This document shows positions 44,732 through 53,995 of a stretch of DNA of 64,000 bases, piece after piece. The notes below the pieces were generated by a model. The model searched no databases. It saw nothing but the letters and a program-made list of their open reading frames with translations, and was not told the DNA's origin. The stretch lies in contig NZ_JASJUU010000022.1 in NCBI RefSeq assembly GCF_030125375.1, forward strand, positions 1 through 64,000, read 5' to 3'. Every line of letters begins with the position of its first letter. Within the stretch, counting starts at the first letter, position 1. This DNA comes from Pseudoalteromonas umbrosa (GTDB lineage: Bacteria > Pseudomonadota > Gammaproteobacteria > Enterobacterales > Alteromonadaceae). The position numbers and the translations under genes were made by a program.

Positions 44732-45910
44732 TTACCTAGGCTCTATCGTTAAGGGAGATAAAGTCATTTTCGCATTGTTGCTGGCCCCCATTAAGTTAGA
44801 GTACCTGCGGTTTTCGAATAAAGTGTAAAACACATCAACGTAGTCATCATCATTGCTAAACCAATGACTTGGCATCGCTTTAATAAGCTCATTGGTTAAC
44901 TGAGGAATGATGGCATAGCCTTGCACATTCGGGTTAGGGATCAACTTCATCGCTTGTGTGACCACATCTAAAAAAGCAACTGCCAGTTCTTGGTAATTCG
45001 TATTGTCGTCATGCTCCATTAGCAATACATCGGCTGCTTGCCAGCGATAACGTTCCCAATGAATTAAAATTTGGTTCGGCGTGTAGTCTTGCCCATCATG
45101 ATCTAGATACGGTAAATCGACAACATCGAGCACAGGTTCATCTCTGCTTGGACTGACGCCATTGACTATCGCATAGACCTCTGCTGCACCAGATACCCAA
45201 GGTTCTTTGTCATCATTGAGACGGATACGGTTGATCACTGAAGTGGAAATAGCTGTTTCGGTTTGCATCAAGCTAAGCGACACAACGTCATCCACTGAAG
45301 AATTACGGGTTTGATACTGAGTAAACACCTCACGCATTACCGCAATCCCCGCCTTGTGCACGACTTGCTTATCAAGTTCAACCACCAATACTGGCTGTTG
45401 TGGCAATTGTGTCGCATCGAGTAAATGGAGCTGACCATGTTTATCAAAAGCTTCTACATGCAGCCACTGTGTATCTTCACCGCGAGGCGCAAATGCAACT
45501 AGAGGCGACTGACCTTGCTGCCAAGCATCCAACATTGCTGGATCTGCCAAACGAACTTGATAAACCTGATGACCACCATTTGATAAACCTTTCAATTGAC
45601 GCGTCAAGCCACTGGCTTTAACACCAAGTGCAGACACATCACTAGAAAGCATCATTGTTGAGAGATTAAGTTTATTGAAACTATCAAGCTGCCCTAACCA
45701 AGCCTGCTCATGACTGATAATATCTCGGGCAACGGCTTTGGCAACAACGCGCTTGATGTCAGCCACCTGAAAGCTTGCAGCATTAAACTTATCAACCGAG
45801 TGTAACGAAGAATCTAAACTTGACTGTATATCAAGCGCTTGTGCTGACGCTTTTCCACTCATAAAAGCCATAGCGATAGTCACTGAGGCTAATTTTAGTA
45901 ACCTATGCAT
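44732..45910 (-). CDS. Exported protein of unknown function, probably DUF3103 family
   Basis: This 392-residue protein has a signal peptide ending near ASA/QA at 21-25. The mature part has no Cys pairs or metal motifs that I recognise. It resembles DUF3103 proteins of Vibrio and Pseudoalteromonas in length and composition, a match made from memory. AAGGAA precedes the ATG. It is a single gene, convergent with the large nuclease gene. The function is unknown. Confidence 0.65.
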   Translation of the reverse strand: MHRLLKLASVTIAMAFMSGKASAQALDIQSSLDSSLHSVDKFNAASFQVADIKRVVAKAVARDIISHEQAWLGQLDSFNKLNLSTMMLSSDVSALGVKASGLTRQLKGLSNGGHQVYQVRLADPAMLDAWQQGQSPLVAFAPRGEDTQWLHVEAFDKHGQLHLLDATQLPQQPVLVVELDKQVVHKAGIAVMREVFTQYQTRNSSVDDVVSLSLMQTETAISTSVINRIRLNDDKEPWVSGAAEVYAIVNGVSPSRDEPVLDVVDLPYLDHDGQDYTPNQILIHWERYRWQAADVLLMEHDDNTNYQELAVAFLDVVTQAMKLIPNPNVQGYAIIPQLTNELIKAMPSHWFSNDDDYVDVFYTLFENRRYSNLMGASNNAKMTLSPLTIEPR

Positions 45911-46335
45911 AACATTTCCTTGAAATAATCCGTGTGTTTGCTCAAAAGCAGCGATTAAAGTGTGTTTACTCGCATAGCCACATTAAAACAGCCCACTTAA
46001 TTTATCAAGAAATTAATAATGAATTAACATGTAAAAATTTAACTTTTCACTATACCCATGAATTTAATGGATAATATTAGTATTTTATGAAACTTAAAAT
46101 AATAAATTTTTAGCAACAATTCGTTTTGATTAATAATTAGTCATAACGAGTGTTAGTTGAAAAACGGTTGAATCTCTTTTTGATCCAACCTCTTCGAAAT
46201 CACCACGATCCAGTTTAATAGCGATTAGCAAATGAGGCTGGAAACATAAGTAGATTAAACGCTACACGTTGGTCTAAACAGTAAAGTTCACTAGGAGGAA
46301 AGACCTCTGTACAGAGGCCCTTTAGGAAGACGAGA
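45911..46335. other. 425-base AT-rich spacer
   Basis: This spacer lies between two minus-strand genes. It holds no open frame with a plausible ribosome-binding site and no tRNA-like fold. The right end carries a small hairpin (46304-46317) that may end the 46336 gene. The left end must hold the promoter of the DUF3103-like gene. Nothing else is recognisable. Confidence 0.6.
46304..46317 (-). terminator. Possible terminator of the 46336 gene
   Basis: CCTCTGTACAGAGG is a perfect 14-base palindrome, followed on the minus strand by TCTTTCC. It is 19 bases past the stop codon. The loop would take the central bases, leaving a short stem. Confidence 0.4.
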
Positions 46336-46716
46336 TTACTTTTCGATTGGATAAAGTGTGATCTCAATACCTGCACCAATGGCAGAGATCCGCAATAAAG
46401 TATCTACATCAATTGCCTGTGAATAACATTTTGGTGCTTCACCAGATACAAAACCAATATCAAATGTGCGTTTTTTACAGCTAAGCCACTGCTTAAGTGC
46501 CGCTTTTGAACATGACTCAATGAGTTCACAAAGGTGGTTTATCGCTTTATTCGGGCTACTCACTTCAACACTCGCTTCAATGCGTGCAAGCTCACGATAC
46601 TCATCTTTGTCATAGTGCAATACAACCGCATTGCGTTTTAAATCTGCAACCAAAGCGGAGATGTCATGTTTGGATTCTAATTCTAAGTCGACATTTAAAA
46701 ATTGGATTTCTGACAT
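46336..46716 (-). CDS. Small protein of unknown function, DUF4279-like C-terminus
   Basis: I start at the ATG at 46716 (126 residues, MSEIQFLNVDLELES). A longer frame to 46836 adds an unlikely Cys-rich segment. The C-terminal pattern FDIGFVSGEAP...IGAGIEITLYP resembles the end of DUF4279 proteins, which have been discussed as immunity-like, but the match is from memory and weak. No toxin gene adjoins it. It is cytoplasmic by prediction. Confidence 0.55.
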   Translation of the reverse strand: MSEIQFLNVDLELESKHDISALVADLKRNAVVLHYDKDEYRELARIEASVEVSSPNKAINHLCELIESCSKAALKQWLSCKKRTFDIGFVSGEAPKCYSQAIDVDTLLRISAIGAGIEITLYPIEK

Positions 46717-46894
46717 TGCGAATGCGTTACCTTGCTTTGAGTGGACCTGAGGCCCTATGTTTATACACAGTCCGCACGCAAGCATAGACATTTGCAATAT
46801 ACACAAGTCATACTTTTGGGTGCGACAATTTGTCACTGTGGATTTTACGCCAATTTCAATAAGCTATCAGCAATTTTGACTAAATAACAGAGCA

Positions 46895-47608
46895 ATGATC
46901 AAAAGCGCATTAAAACCCGCCAGAAAAATACACAAATACCTTGGCTATTTACTGGCTCTACAAATATTTGCTTGGCTACTTGGTGGACTCGTTATGAGTG
47001 CTATTCCGTTAGAAATGGTACATGGTAAACACCTCGCCAATCGACAGCTAGACAACCCTTTCAATGCATTGCATTACACCGCAAGCTTAGACAACCTAAA
47101 GCAACAAGTTGCTGAGCTTACTAGTATTGAATACAAACATTTTTTACATACCCCAATAATCAAATTAAATGGCAATACGACTGCTTATTTTGATGGCAAA
47201 ACGGGGGCTTTATTTCAAGCGCCGAGCCAAACTCATATCGAACAACAAGCCAAAGCACATTATCTAGGAGACGCCAAAATTGCACACGTAACATTTCTGG
47301 CAGAAGGACCAAGAGAAGTGCAATATCGAAAAAATATTTGGCAAGTTGTTTTTGCCGATACTGTCAGTACCACGCTTTATCTTGATAGTGATAGCGGACA
47401 AGTGATCACTGTACGCAGTACAATATGGCGTATTTTTGATTTCTTTTGGATGTTACATATTATGGATTATGACGAAAGAGATGACTTTAATAACCCACTG
47501 CTCATTTCTTTCTCAGCTACCAGCGTATTGTTCTGTATTTCAGGATTTGTTTTATTACTACAATCTCCTCCATGGCGACGTCGTCGTCATCAACCTAAGT
47601 ACAACTAA
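46895..47608 (+). CDS. PepSY-domain membrane protein
   Basis: The 237-residue protein has membrane helices at about 15-37 and 203-224. Between them lies a periplasmic region with PepSY-like segments (TAYFDGKTGALFQ and TTLYLDSDSGQVITV). RKIHKYLGYLLALQ at the start and the late HIMDY are typical of PepSY-TM proteins. Relatives are often linked to iron or redox transport, but the role is open. It precedes the small nuclease gene by 55 bases. Confidence 0.78.
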   Translation: MIKSALKPARKIHKYLGYLLALQIFAWLLGGLVMSAIPLEMVHGKHLANRQLDNPFNALHYTASLDNLKQQVAELTSIEYKHFLHTPIIKLNGNTTAYFDGKTGALFQAPSQTHIEQQAKAHYLGDAKIAHVTFLAEGPREVQYRKNIWQVVFADTVSTTLYLDSDSGQVITVRSTIWRIFDFFWMLHIMDYDERDDFNNPLLISFSATSVLFCISGFVLLLQSPPWRRRRHQPKYN

Positions 47609-47663
47609 GCAGTAAAATAGGATAATCTAAGGGCAGTTTCGACGTTCACTTCAGGTGAGAGAC

Positions 47664-48296
47664 ATGCCCTTTGTATCAATAATTTGCTTACTGTTTTTAC
47701 TGCTTTGTACACAACATACAGCGGCAAATACCTTCACAAGCTTCTATCAAGCAAAAAAACATCTCTCTTCGCAGCTCAGCGACACAACTAAAACACTATA
47801 TTGCGAATGTGGTATTACTCGGCAGGGAAAAAAGCTAATCCCAAAAACACAAGAATGCGGTTATCGGCCAAGAAAACCGATTACACGCAATGGCAAGCCA
47901 AATAGTCGTACCACCCGAATTGAATGGGAACACATAGTGCCGGCATGGGAGTTTGGCCATCAACTGCAATGCTGGCAAGAAGGTGGTCGCGCCAACTGTC
48001 GCAAAGTCAACGCTCTATTTCGTCGTATGGAGGCTGACCCCAATAACCTTGCTCCCACGATCGGGGAAATAAATGGAGACCGCAGTAATTATCGCTTTGG
48101 TATGTTACCGGACACCCCCTTTAGACATGGCAACTGCGCAGTGAAGATAAGTTTTAAACAACGCGTTATCGAGCCCCCCCCATCAGCTCGCAAGCAAATT
48201 GCACATGCCTATTTTTATATGCAGCAAACTTATGGCTTGGTCATTAGCGACAAACAAAAGAAGTTATTCGAGACATGGGCCAAAGTTGAGCATTAA
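47664..48296 (+). CDS. endA: Endonuclease I (EndA/Vvn-like), compact form
   Basis: The 210-residue exported nuclease has a signal peptide ending near TAA at 19-21. RIEWEHIVPAWEFG holds the catalytic His90 and general metal site, and MEADPNNLAPTIGEINGDRSNYRF holds the metal-binding Asn. The four-cysteine pattern of periplasmic EndA-type enzymes is visible (CEC, C65, C103, C112). I use the ATG at 47664, preceded by AGGTGAG; a GTG at 47655 is in frame but less well placed. It degrades DNA outside the cytoplasm. Confidence 0.92.
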   Translation: MPFVSIICLLFLLLCTQHTAANTFTSFYQAKKHLSSQLSDTTKTLYCECGITRQGKKLIPKTQECGYRPRKPITRNGKPNSRTTRIEWEHIVPAWEFGHQLQCWQEGGRANCRKVNALFRRMEADPNNLAPTIGEINGDRSNYRFGMLPDTPFRHGNCAVKISFKQRVIEPPPSARKQIAHAYFYMQQTYGLVISDKQKKLFETWAKVEH

Positions 48297-48485
48297 AGTA
48301 CCCACTGACATAAAAATTTTCATGTCAGTGTATTTAAATTGGTAACACGCACTAATTAGATTGTAATCCAAAGCTGCAATTGATAATTTGACTCTAATAT
48401 TGATATTGCACGTACAATTGAAAGCATCACCGATTAATTCAGGTCTAATCATTTAGGGTAATGCAGTAAAAAGTTAGGAACGGAT

Positions 48486-50123
48486 ATGAGATTGAGCAAT
48501 AACACGTTATACCTTGCAGTTTGCATGGCACTCACATCAACCTTTATCGCTGGCTGTGGCGGCTCTGGTGGTACAAATACGAGTAATACAAATGCTGTAA
48601 GCACACCTGTTACTCCCCCTGCCGTTCCTGATACTACAGCACCCAATTGGCAAGCAGGTCAATTTGCACCCGCTTCGCAATTTGCACATCGCTGTGAAGC
48701 GCCTCGCAGTGGTATTGATCCATTTGAGAACACCCCTTACCCTGATGTTGCAGGCACCATGATGCATGAAAAAATGTGGTTGCGTTCATTTAGTCATGAA
48801 ACCTACCTTTGGTACGACGAGGTCATTGATAATGATCCTAACGCCTTCCCCACAGTTGCCGCTTATTTTGCTCAGTTAAAAACATTCCAGAAAACGGCCA
48901 GCGGTCAAGATAGAGATCAATTTCACTTTAGCCAAAGCTATGAAGACTTCAAAAAAGAATCGCAAGATGGCGTCTCTGCAAGTTTTGGCCTAACTTGGAC
49001 TATTCCTCAGTCCCGCATGGCCTATGTCGCCTATGTAAATGATAATACTCCAGCAGCCAGTGCAGGTGTACAACGCGGTGATAGACTACTCAAAGTTGGT
49101 GATATTGACTTTGCAACTTTCACAAGCGAAGACAGAGCTCAAATCCTCACAGCATTTACGCCGCAAAAAGATCAAGTTGTTACATTAACCCTGCTTGACC
49201 GTAATGAGCAAGAAAAGGTCGTTACGATGACTGCACAAGATCTACAGCTGGTGCCTGTTAACAATACCCAAGTATTTGAACATCAAGGCAAGCTAGTTGG
49301 TTATATGCAGTTCAATCAATTTGTTGCCAGCGCACAAAGTGGCTTAGTGGATGCATTTACATCGTTTAATCAAAGTAACATCGACGAACTTGTTTTGGAT
49401 ATGCGTTACAACGGTGGTGGGCTTGTATTTCAAGCCTCACAAGTCAGCTATATGATAGCGGGTAGCCAGTCCAATGGACGTGCCTTCTCAATAAAAACAC
49501 ACAACGATAAGCAAAGTAGCAAAAATGAGCCTCTTGAGTTTGTAAAACAGTCAATTAACTGGACTACGCTACAATATAATGACGATTTACTGCCATCTCC
49601 TCAGATGAAACGAGTTTATATGCTCACGACTCAAGACACTGCTTCTGCCAGTGAAAGTGTCATTAACGCGCTGCGTGGTATCGATGTTGAAGTTATCTTA
49701 ATTGGTGACGATACCAGAGGCAAACCGTTTGGTTTTGCCCCTGAACAAAACTGTGGCACAGTCTACTATACTATTCAAAATAAGTCCGCTAATGCAAAAG
49801 GGTTTGGTGACTATGAAGATGGCTTTATAATCACGCCTCAGGCAAGCATAATCGGCGAAACAGGCCTAGATGCAAAAGTACCTGGCTGCCGTCTTAATGA
49901 TGATTTCAGTAAAGACTTGGGAGACAAAAGTGAGAGATTATTTGCCGGCGCATTACATCATATTGCTACGGGTACTTGCCCAGCACCTGAGCGCCAGGCA
50001 CGCACATCATATTCACAAACAGCTCAAACGCCAAGCGTAGTGAATGACAAAGCCCCATTTTACATGCCATACCAACCGCTCAAACATGGTGCCGTGTATA
50101 CTGAGATAACAACGGATAAGTGA
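48486..50123 (+). CDS. S41-family protease lipoprotein
   Basis: The 545-residue protein has a lipobox at IAGC (Cys24), then a Gly/Thr/Pro spacer. A PDZ-like part near 175-255 (PAASAGVQRGDRLLKVG) and the S41 catalytic core follow (LVLDMRYNGGGLV, SASE with Ser387, and RGKPFGF with Lys413), giving a Ser-Lys dyad spaced as in tail-specific proteases. It should act at the outer membrane on C-termini of exported proteins. AGGAACGG precedes the ATG. Its stop overlaps the next gene. Confidence 0.88.
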   Translation: MRLSNNTLYLAVCMALTSTFIAGCGGSGGTNTSNTNAVSTPVTPPAVPDTTAPNWQAGQFAPASQFAHRCEAPRSGIDPFENTPYPDVAGTMMHEKMWLRSFSHETYLWYDEVIDNDPNAFPTVAAYFAQLKTFQKTASGQDRDQFHFSQSYEDFKKESQDGVSASFGLTWTIPQSRMAYVAYVNDNTPAASAGVQRGDRLLKVGDIDFATFTSEDRAQILTAFTPQKDQVVTLTLLDRNEQEKVVTMTAQDLQLVPVNNTQVFEHQGKLVGYMQFNQFVASAQSGLVDAFTSFNQSNIDELVLDMRYNGGGLVFQASQVSYMIAGSQSNGRAFSIKTHNDKQSSKNEPLEFVKQSINWTTLQYNDDLLPSPQMKRVYMLTTQDTASASESVINALRGIDVEVILIGDDTRGKPFGFAPEQNCGTVYYTIQNKSANAKGFGDYEDGFIITPQASIIGETGLDAKVPGCRLNDDFSKDLGDKSERLFAGALHHIATGTCPAPERQARTSYSQTAQTPSVVNDKAPFYMPYQPLKHGAVYTEITTDK

Positions 50124-50518
50124 TGAACGTAAAGCTGCTTATTAGCACTGTGATGGCACTGTTTATCAGTGCCTGTAGCAATAGCCAAAGTACTAAGCAA
50201 ATACAACCTGCGCTACTCACAGAGGTTACTCCCTCTGTATCAAAAGAGCTCAGTGATGCCATTGTGAAACTAAAAGGAGGGACAGCTCCGACACTAGCTG
50301 TTGATGTTTTGACTCGCTCTCCACAATTGTTGTTAACGCATGGACGGTCTCCAGCTGAGCATGCCACAGGTATGGCGTACACCAAACTATCAGATCTCCC
50401 AATTAATGCATTTGAACTACAAATTCGCGATAAGCAATGCGTACTTTACTACCCCAAAACCGCACAATTTGTTCCGCTACAATTTTCTCGTTGTATCGTT
50501 TATGAAGATAAAAATTAG
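50123..50518 (+). CDS. Small lipoprotein coupled to the S41 protease
   Basis: The ATG overlaps the protease stop codon by one base (TGATG), so translation is probably coupled. The 131 residues have a lipobox (FISAC, Cys18) and no family that I recognise. Two cysteines near the C-terminus could form a disulfide. By position it may be a partner, adaptor or inhibitor of the protease (inference). Confidence 0.75.
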   Translation: MNVKLLISTVMALFISACSNSQSTKQIQPALLTEVTPSVSKELSDAIVKLKGGTAPTLAVDVLTRSPQLLLTHGRSPAEHATGMAYTKLSDLPINAFELQIRDKQCVLYYPKTAQFVPLQFSRCIVYEDKN

Positions 50519-50605
50519 CAACGCCCAATTGAAACCTTTATTTACCTAGCTTGCATCCACGGTGGTGATCAGAGACACTAAGGCGGTTCAGCCAAGGAGT
50601 CTTAT

Positions 50606-51286
50606 ATGCACATTACCCCCGTGTCACCATTTCAACCTCAATTACCATTTACTTATCGCTGCATGGCATTCAGTCCAGAACAATATCAGGACACTGACTT
50701 TGCGCACTTTAATCAGCCTCTCCCAAGTAAATTAGAACGAGCCGTGGCAAAAAGAAAAGCCGAGTACCTTGCGGGGCGCGTTTGTGCTGCACAGGCATTA
50801 GAGCAATTGAAACACCCTCATTACATAGTACAAAGTGCTGAAGACCGCTCTCCAATCTGGCCAACAGGCGTATGTGGCTCTATCACGCATAGTAAAGGGG
50901 TAGCCATGGCGGTGGTGACTGATAACCCAGCCATATTAGGCCTAGGAATCGATATCGAACACATGATGAGCGATAAGCAAGAATTAGAGCTGCAGAGTCA
51001 AATTTTAAGAGATGATGAAGCTGCTGCATTTGAGTCACTTGGACAAGATCACCTCAACCCCCTGACACTTGTATTCTCCGCTAAAGAGAGTATTTACAAA
51101 GCGCTATATGGGCAGGTACAGACTTTTTTTGGCTTTGATGCCGCAAAGCTCGTCAGACACAGCGATCAACATATGCAATTTACTTTAACAGCCTGCCTGC
51201 ATCCCAAGTTACCAATTGGCACCGAAGTCAGCGTGTATTACCAATGCATCGACAATATGGTTCTGACAGAATGCTTACATCAATAA
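50606..51286 (+). CDS. entD: 4'-Phosphopantetheinyl transferase, EntD type
   Basis: EntD converts the apo aryl carrier protein to the holo form by adding phosphopantetheine. The 226 residues have the EntD-group motifs: GSITHSKG (substrate loop), GIDIEHM (Mg-binding Asp/Glu) and FSAKESIYKALY (catalytic core). AAGGAG lies 6 bases before the ATG. It sits at the edge of the siderophore locus, upstream of the TonB receptor and in the opposite direction. Its expected target is Ser247 of the EntB-like protein. Confidence 0.93.
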   Translation: MHITPVSPFQPQLPFTYRCMAFSPEQYQDTDFAHFNQPLPSKLERAVAKRKAEYLAGRVCAAQALEQLKHPHYIVQSAEDRSPIWPTGVCGSITHSKGVAMAVVTDNPAILGLGIDIEHMMSDKQELELQSQILRDDEAAAFESLGQDHLNPLTLVFSAKESIYKALYGQVQTFFGFDAAKLVRHSDQHMQFTLTACLHPKLPIGTEVSVYYQCIDNMVLTECLHQ

Positions 51287-51303
51287 GTAACACTTCAATT
51301 GAT

Positions 51304-51331
51304 AAAAAAACGATGCCTAAGCATCGTTTTT
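51304..51331. terminator. Bidirectional terminator between entD and the receptor
   Basis: The stem AAAAACGATGC paired with GCATCGTTTTT around CTAA has A/T runs on both sides. It lies between the convergent ends of entD and the receptor gene. Confidence 0.88.
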
Positions 51332-51350
51332 AAAGCTGTTAACCTATCTT

Positions 51351-53717
51351 TTAAAAACTATACTCCAGTTGTAATGACACCTGTCTCTGTTGACCTAACT
51401 CTACATAATTCCAACGGCGACTACCTTTAGAGTTCACGTAGTTTTTATCCAACAAGTTATCAACACTTAAGAATATGCCCCAGTTCTCTGGCTGATAGCC
51501 AATTCGTGCATTAACAATCGTACGGCTTGGGATTTCTGGATCATCTAGTACACGTTGGCCATTTTCATCTAGGCTTTGGTATACAGGTGCTGCAAACTGT
51601 TTAGCACTATCTTGATAATTCATATTAAGGTTAACAAGCCAGCCAGTGCCTGAGTCATAATCAACTCCTAAGTTAGCTGTCCAATTTGGACTTTTTGGAA
51701 AAGCACGACCAACAAAATCATCACCTGTTACCACATCGGAGTCATTGTATTCAAACTCGGTGATCTCAGTTTTGGCATACCCTAAACCAGCAAAAACTTG
51801 AATTGTGTCTGACCACGCATAATCAATGCTCGCTTCAAACCCTTTAACCTGTGATTTACCTGCATTGACCACTTCCAAATCAAAGAGGTTTTCAGATAGC
51901 TGTACACGAACTTGTTGCTCTCGCCAGTCGATATAAAAGGCATTCGCATTGAATACTAGCGTGTCATCTAACCACGTACTACGCCAGCTAATTTCATAAT
52001 TATGCGTATATTCAGGATCGTAAGTATAGATTTTATTCTTGGTCGTATTCACACCTAGGCCACCCGAGCGATATCCTTTTTGATAGCTCAAGCTCAACGA
52101 CATGTCTTCATTCACATCATGCGTGACACCCAACTTAGGTAAGAAACTAGTAAAATGTTCCTCTGCACGAGGCTGCTCACCAGAAGCCCGCTCAGCATTA
52201 GCCACTATCAGACTGTTAACTCCTGTTATAAGCTGTGCCATTAGTGGGTTTTGTGCAAACTGTGTCGGATCTGGCAAGGCGACTTCTGGCGCAATGGTTT
52301 GACTTGCAACCGAAGAGTTTGCACGGGTTTCTTTATCCCAACGCGCACCACCAAATACAGACCATTGGTCATTTATTTGATAGACAAAATCAGCAAAAAT
52401 AGCTTGATTATCAACTTCTTCAATTGGGTTAGTAGCACCGTTAACCAACACAGGGTCAGCACCGGCGGCTTTATAAATACCAATCACTTGATCTGCAAGT
52501 GCCTCTGCCGGTAAACCCATCTGTGTAAATTGTGCGATCAGTTCCTCACGTACCCCTGTTTCAGCGAATCCATAACCAATCACTGAATCTGTGAGCATAT
52601 TACGCTCATCATTGGCAATAAATGCACCAAAAATACCACTTAATTTATCACCAGAATAAGTGAATTTCAGCTCATGACCACGGCGTTTATCATCGTTCGT
52701 TTGTTGCCAAACATCTGATTTTACAATGCCAAAATCACTGTCATTTAGACGCGTGTAATCATTATCACTATATGACCCCGTATACGAAAGGGACCACTGT
52801 GCGGACAAATCATAATCTACGTTGACGACCCAGCGGTCAGATTCATTTTCAGTAAATGCGTCAGTATTAACAAAGAGGTATCGCTCTTCATAAATATCAG
52901 TAATTGGATAATTTTGATCCGAAGATTCACTTGATTGGAATAACGTGCCATTTTCGCTGCTAAACTGCGAATAACTCAAACGTGCCGTCAACGCTGTCAT
53001 CGCTGATGGTGTATAAGCTAGATTAACTCGCACGAAGTCACTTTCTTTATCATCCATCGTTTTATTTAACACCGGATTATAAATATCACCATCGCGCTGC
53101 TTATGCTGCGCGGCAACACGAAATGCCAGCTCATCTTCAATCAAGCTACCACCAAATGCAACAGCCGCTTGCTGCTCACCATTTTGACCGTAAATAATAC
53201 GAGCTTTGCCAGAAGGGTCATGTTCAGCATCACGAGTTTTTACAATCACAGCACCAGCCAATGCGCTACGCCCTTGTAAAGTAGACTGAGGGCCTCGTAA
53301 TACTTCTACTTGTTGTAGATCCCAAGTTGAAAATGCCCCTGCTGCTGTCATGTCTTCTGATAGGGCTGCACCATCAATATAAATACGCGCAAGACCCCCA
53401 TTACCCCCGCCAGTAATGGTATATGAGTCAATACCACGTATGCGATAACCCGTACTTGGATCACCACTTACATTAGGAGTCCGCATAGTGATGTCATAAA
53501 AGTCTTGGATATTTTCTTTATCCATCTTCGCTGCAGTTAAAACCGCAACACTGGTCGGTGTCTCTTGCAAGCTTCTATCAATCTTTTGACCAGTAACAAC
53601 GATTTTTTCTAACTCTTGCTCATCAGCAAGCGAAACACTACTGTGCGTGCTCAATGCCAATGCAATACTACAATAAAGTGGAGACAAACCAACCAATCGA
53701 CCTAATGATGCAGACAA
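51351..53717 (-). CDS. TonB-dependent outer membrane receptor, Fur-controlled
   Basis: The 788 residues comprise a signal peptide (about 1-31), a TonB box EKIVVTG near 37-43, a plug domain (about 50-165, with VEVLRGPQSTLQGRSALAG) and a 22-strand barrel ending in an aromatic residue (LEYSF). The start is TTG at 53717, chosen because AGGAGG sits 5 bases upstream. A perfect Fur motif lies 25 bases before the start. It most likely takes up the ferric form of the catecholate made by the neighbouring genes, though a foreign siderophore is possible. Confidence 0.9.
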   Translation of the reverse strand: MSASLGRLVGLSPLYCSIALALSTHSSVSLADEQELEKIVVTGQKIDRSLQETPTSVAVLTAAKMDKENIQDFYDITMRTPNVSGDPSTGYRIRGIDSYTITGGGNGGLARIYIDGAALSEDMTAAGAFSTWDLQQVEVLRGPQSTLQGRSALAGAVIVKTRDAEHDPSGKARIIYGQNGEQQAAVAFGGSLIEDELAFRVAAQHKQRDGDIYNPVLNKTMDDKESDFVRVNLAYTPSAMTALTARLSYSQFSSENGTLFQSSESSDQNYPITDIYEERYLFVNTDAFTENESDRWVVNVDYDLSAQWSLSYTGSYSDNDYTRLNDSDFGIVKSDVWQQTNDDKRRGHELKFTYSGDKLSGIFGAFIANDERNMLTDSVIGYGFAETGVREELIAQFTQMGLPAEALADQVIGIYKAAGADPVLVNGATNPIEEVDNQAIFADFVYQINDQWSVFGGARWDKETRANSSVASQTIAPEVALPDPTQFAQNPLMAQLITGVNSLIVANAERASGEQPRAEEHFTSFLPKLGVTHDVNEDMSLSLSYQKGYRSGGLGVNTTKNKIYTYDPEYTHNYEISWRSTWLDDTLVFNANAFYIDWREQQVRVQLSENLFDLEVVNAGKSQVKGFEASIDYAWSDTIQVFAGLGYAKTEITEFEYNDSDVVTGDDFVGRAFPKSPNWTANLGVDYDSGTGWLVNLNMNYQDSAKQFAAPVYQSLDENGQRVLDDPEIPSRTIVNARIGYQPENWGIFLSVDNLLDKNYVNSKGSRRWNYVELGQQRQVSLQLEYSF

Positions 53718-53741
53718 AGCACCCTCCTAAAGTATAAACAA

Positions 53742-53756
53742 TGATAATCATTATCA
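53742..53756 (-). promoter_or_regulatory. Fur box
   Basis: TGATAATCATTATCA is a perfect 7-1-7 Fur palindrome. A TATAAT -10 box (53756-53761, minus strand) touches it, so the transcription start would lie inside the box. Bound Fe-Fur should shut off the receptor gene. Confidence 0.9.
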
Positions 53757-53951
53757 TTATACCTTTTATCTGCATAATTACGGAAGCGACAAGTTAGCTA
53801 TTTATTAACTTTCAATCTAATAAATATGTAAATGGGAAATAAAAGTAACAATAATTGAGAAAAGAAAAGATGAAAATTTCTAAGCTTGTGCAACTTGACC
53901 CATAAACAGACACTGAGCCGATAGCGAAAAATCAAAAAGTTTTAATTTATG

Positions 53952-53985
53952 AAACAATATAACCACCGAAGTGGCTATATTGTTT
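53952..53985 (-). terminator. Hairpin terminator after the ABC transporter gene
   Basis: A 15-position stem with one mismatch (53952-53966 with 53971-53985) has a TTCG tetraloop on the minus strand. It lies 10 bases after the stop codon. The U tail is poor. Confidence 0.65.
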
Positions 53986-53995
53986 TGACATGAGG

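Noticed and set aside
46717..46836. N-terminal extension of the 46336 gene
   Set aside because: The added 40 residues are Cys-rich, lack signal-peptide form and have no ribosome-binding site. The ATG at 46716 is a more natural protein start, though not certain.
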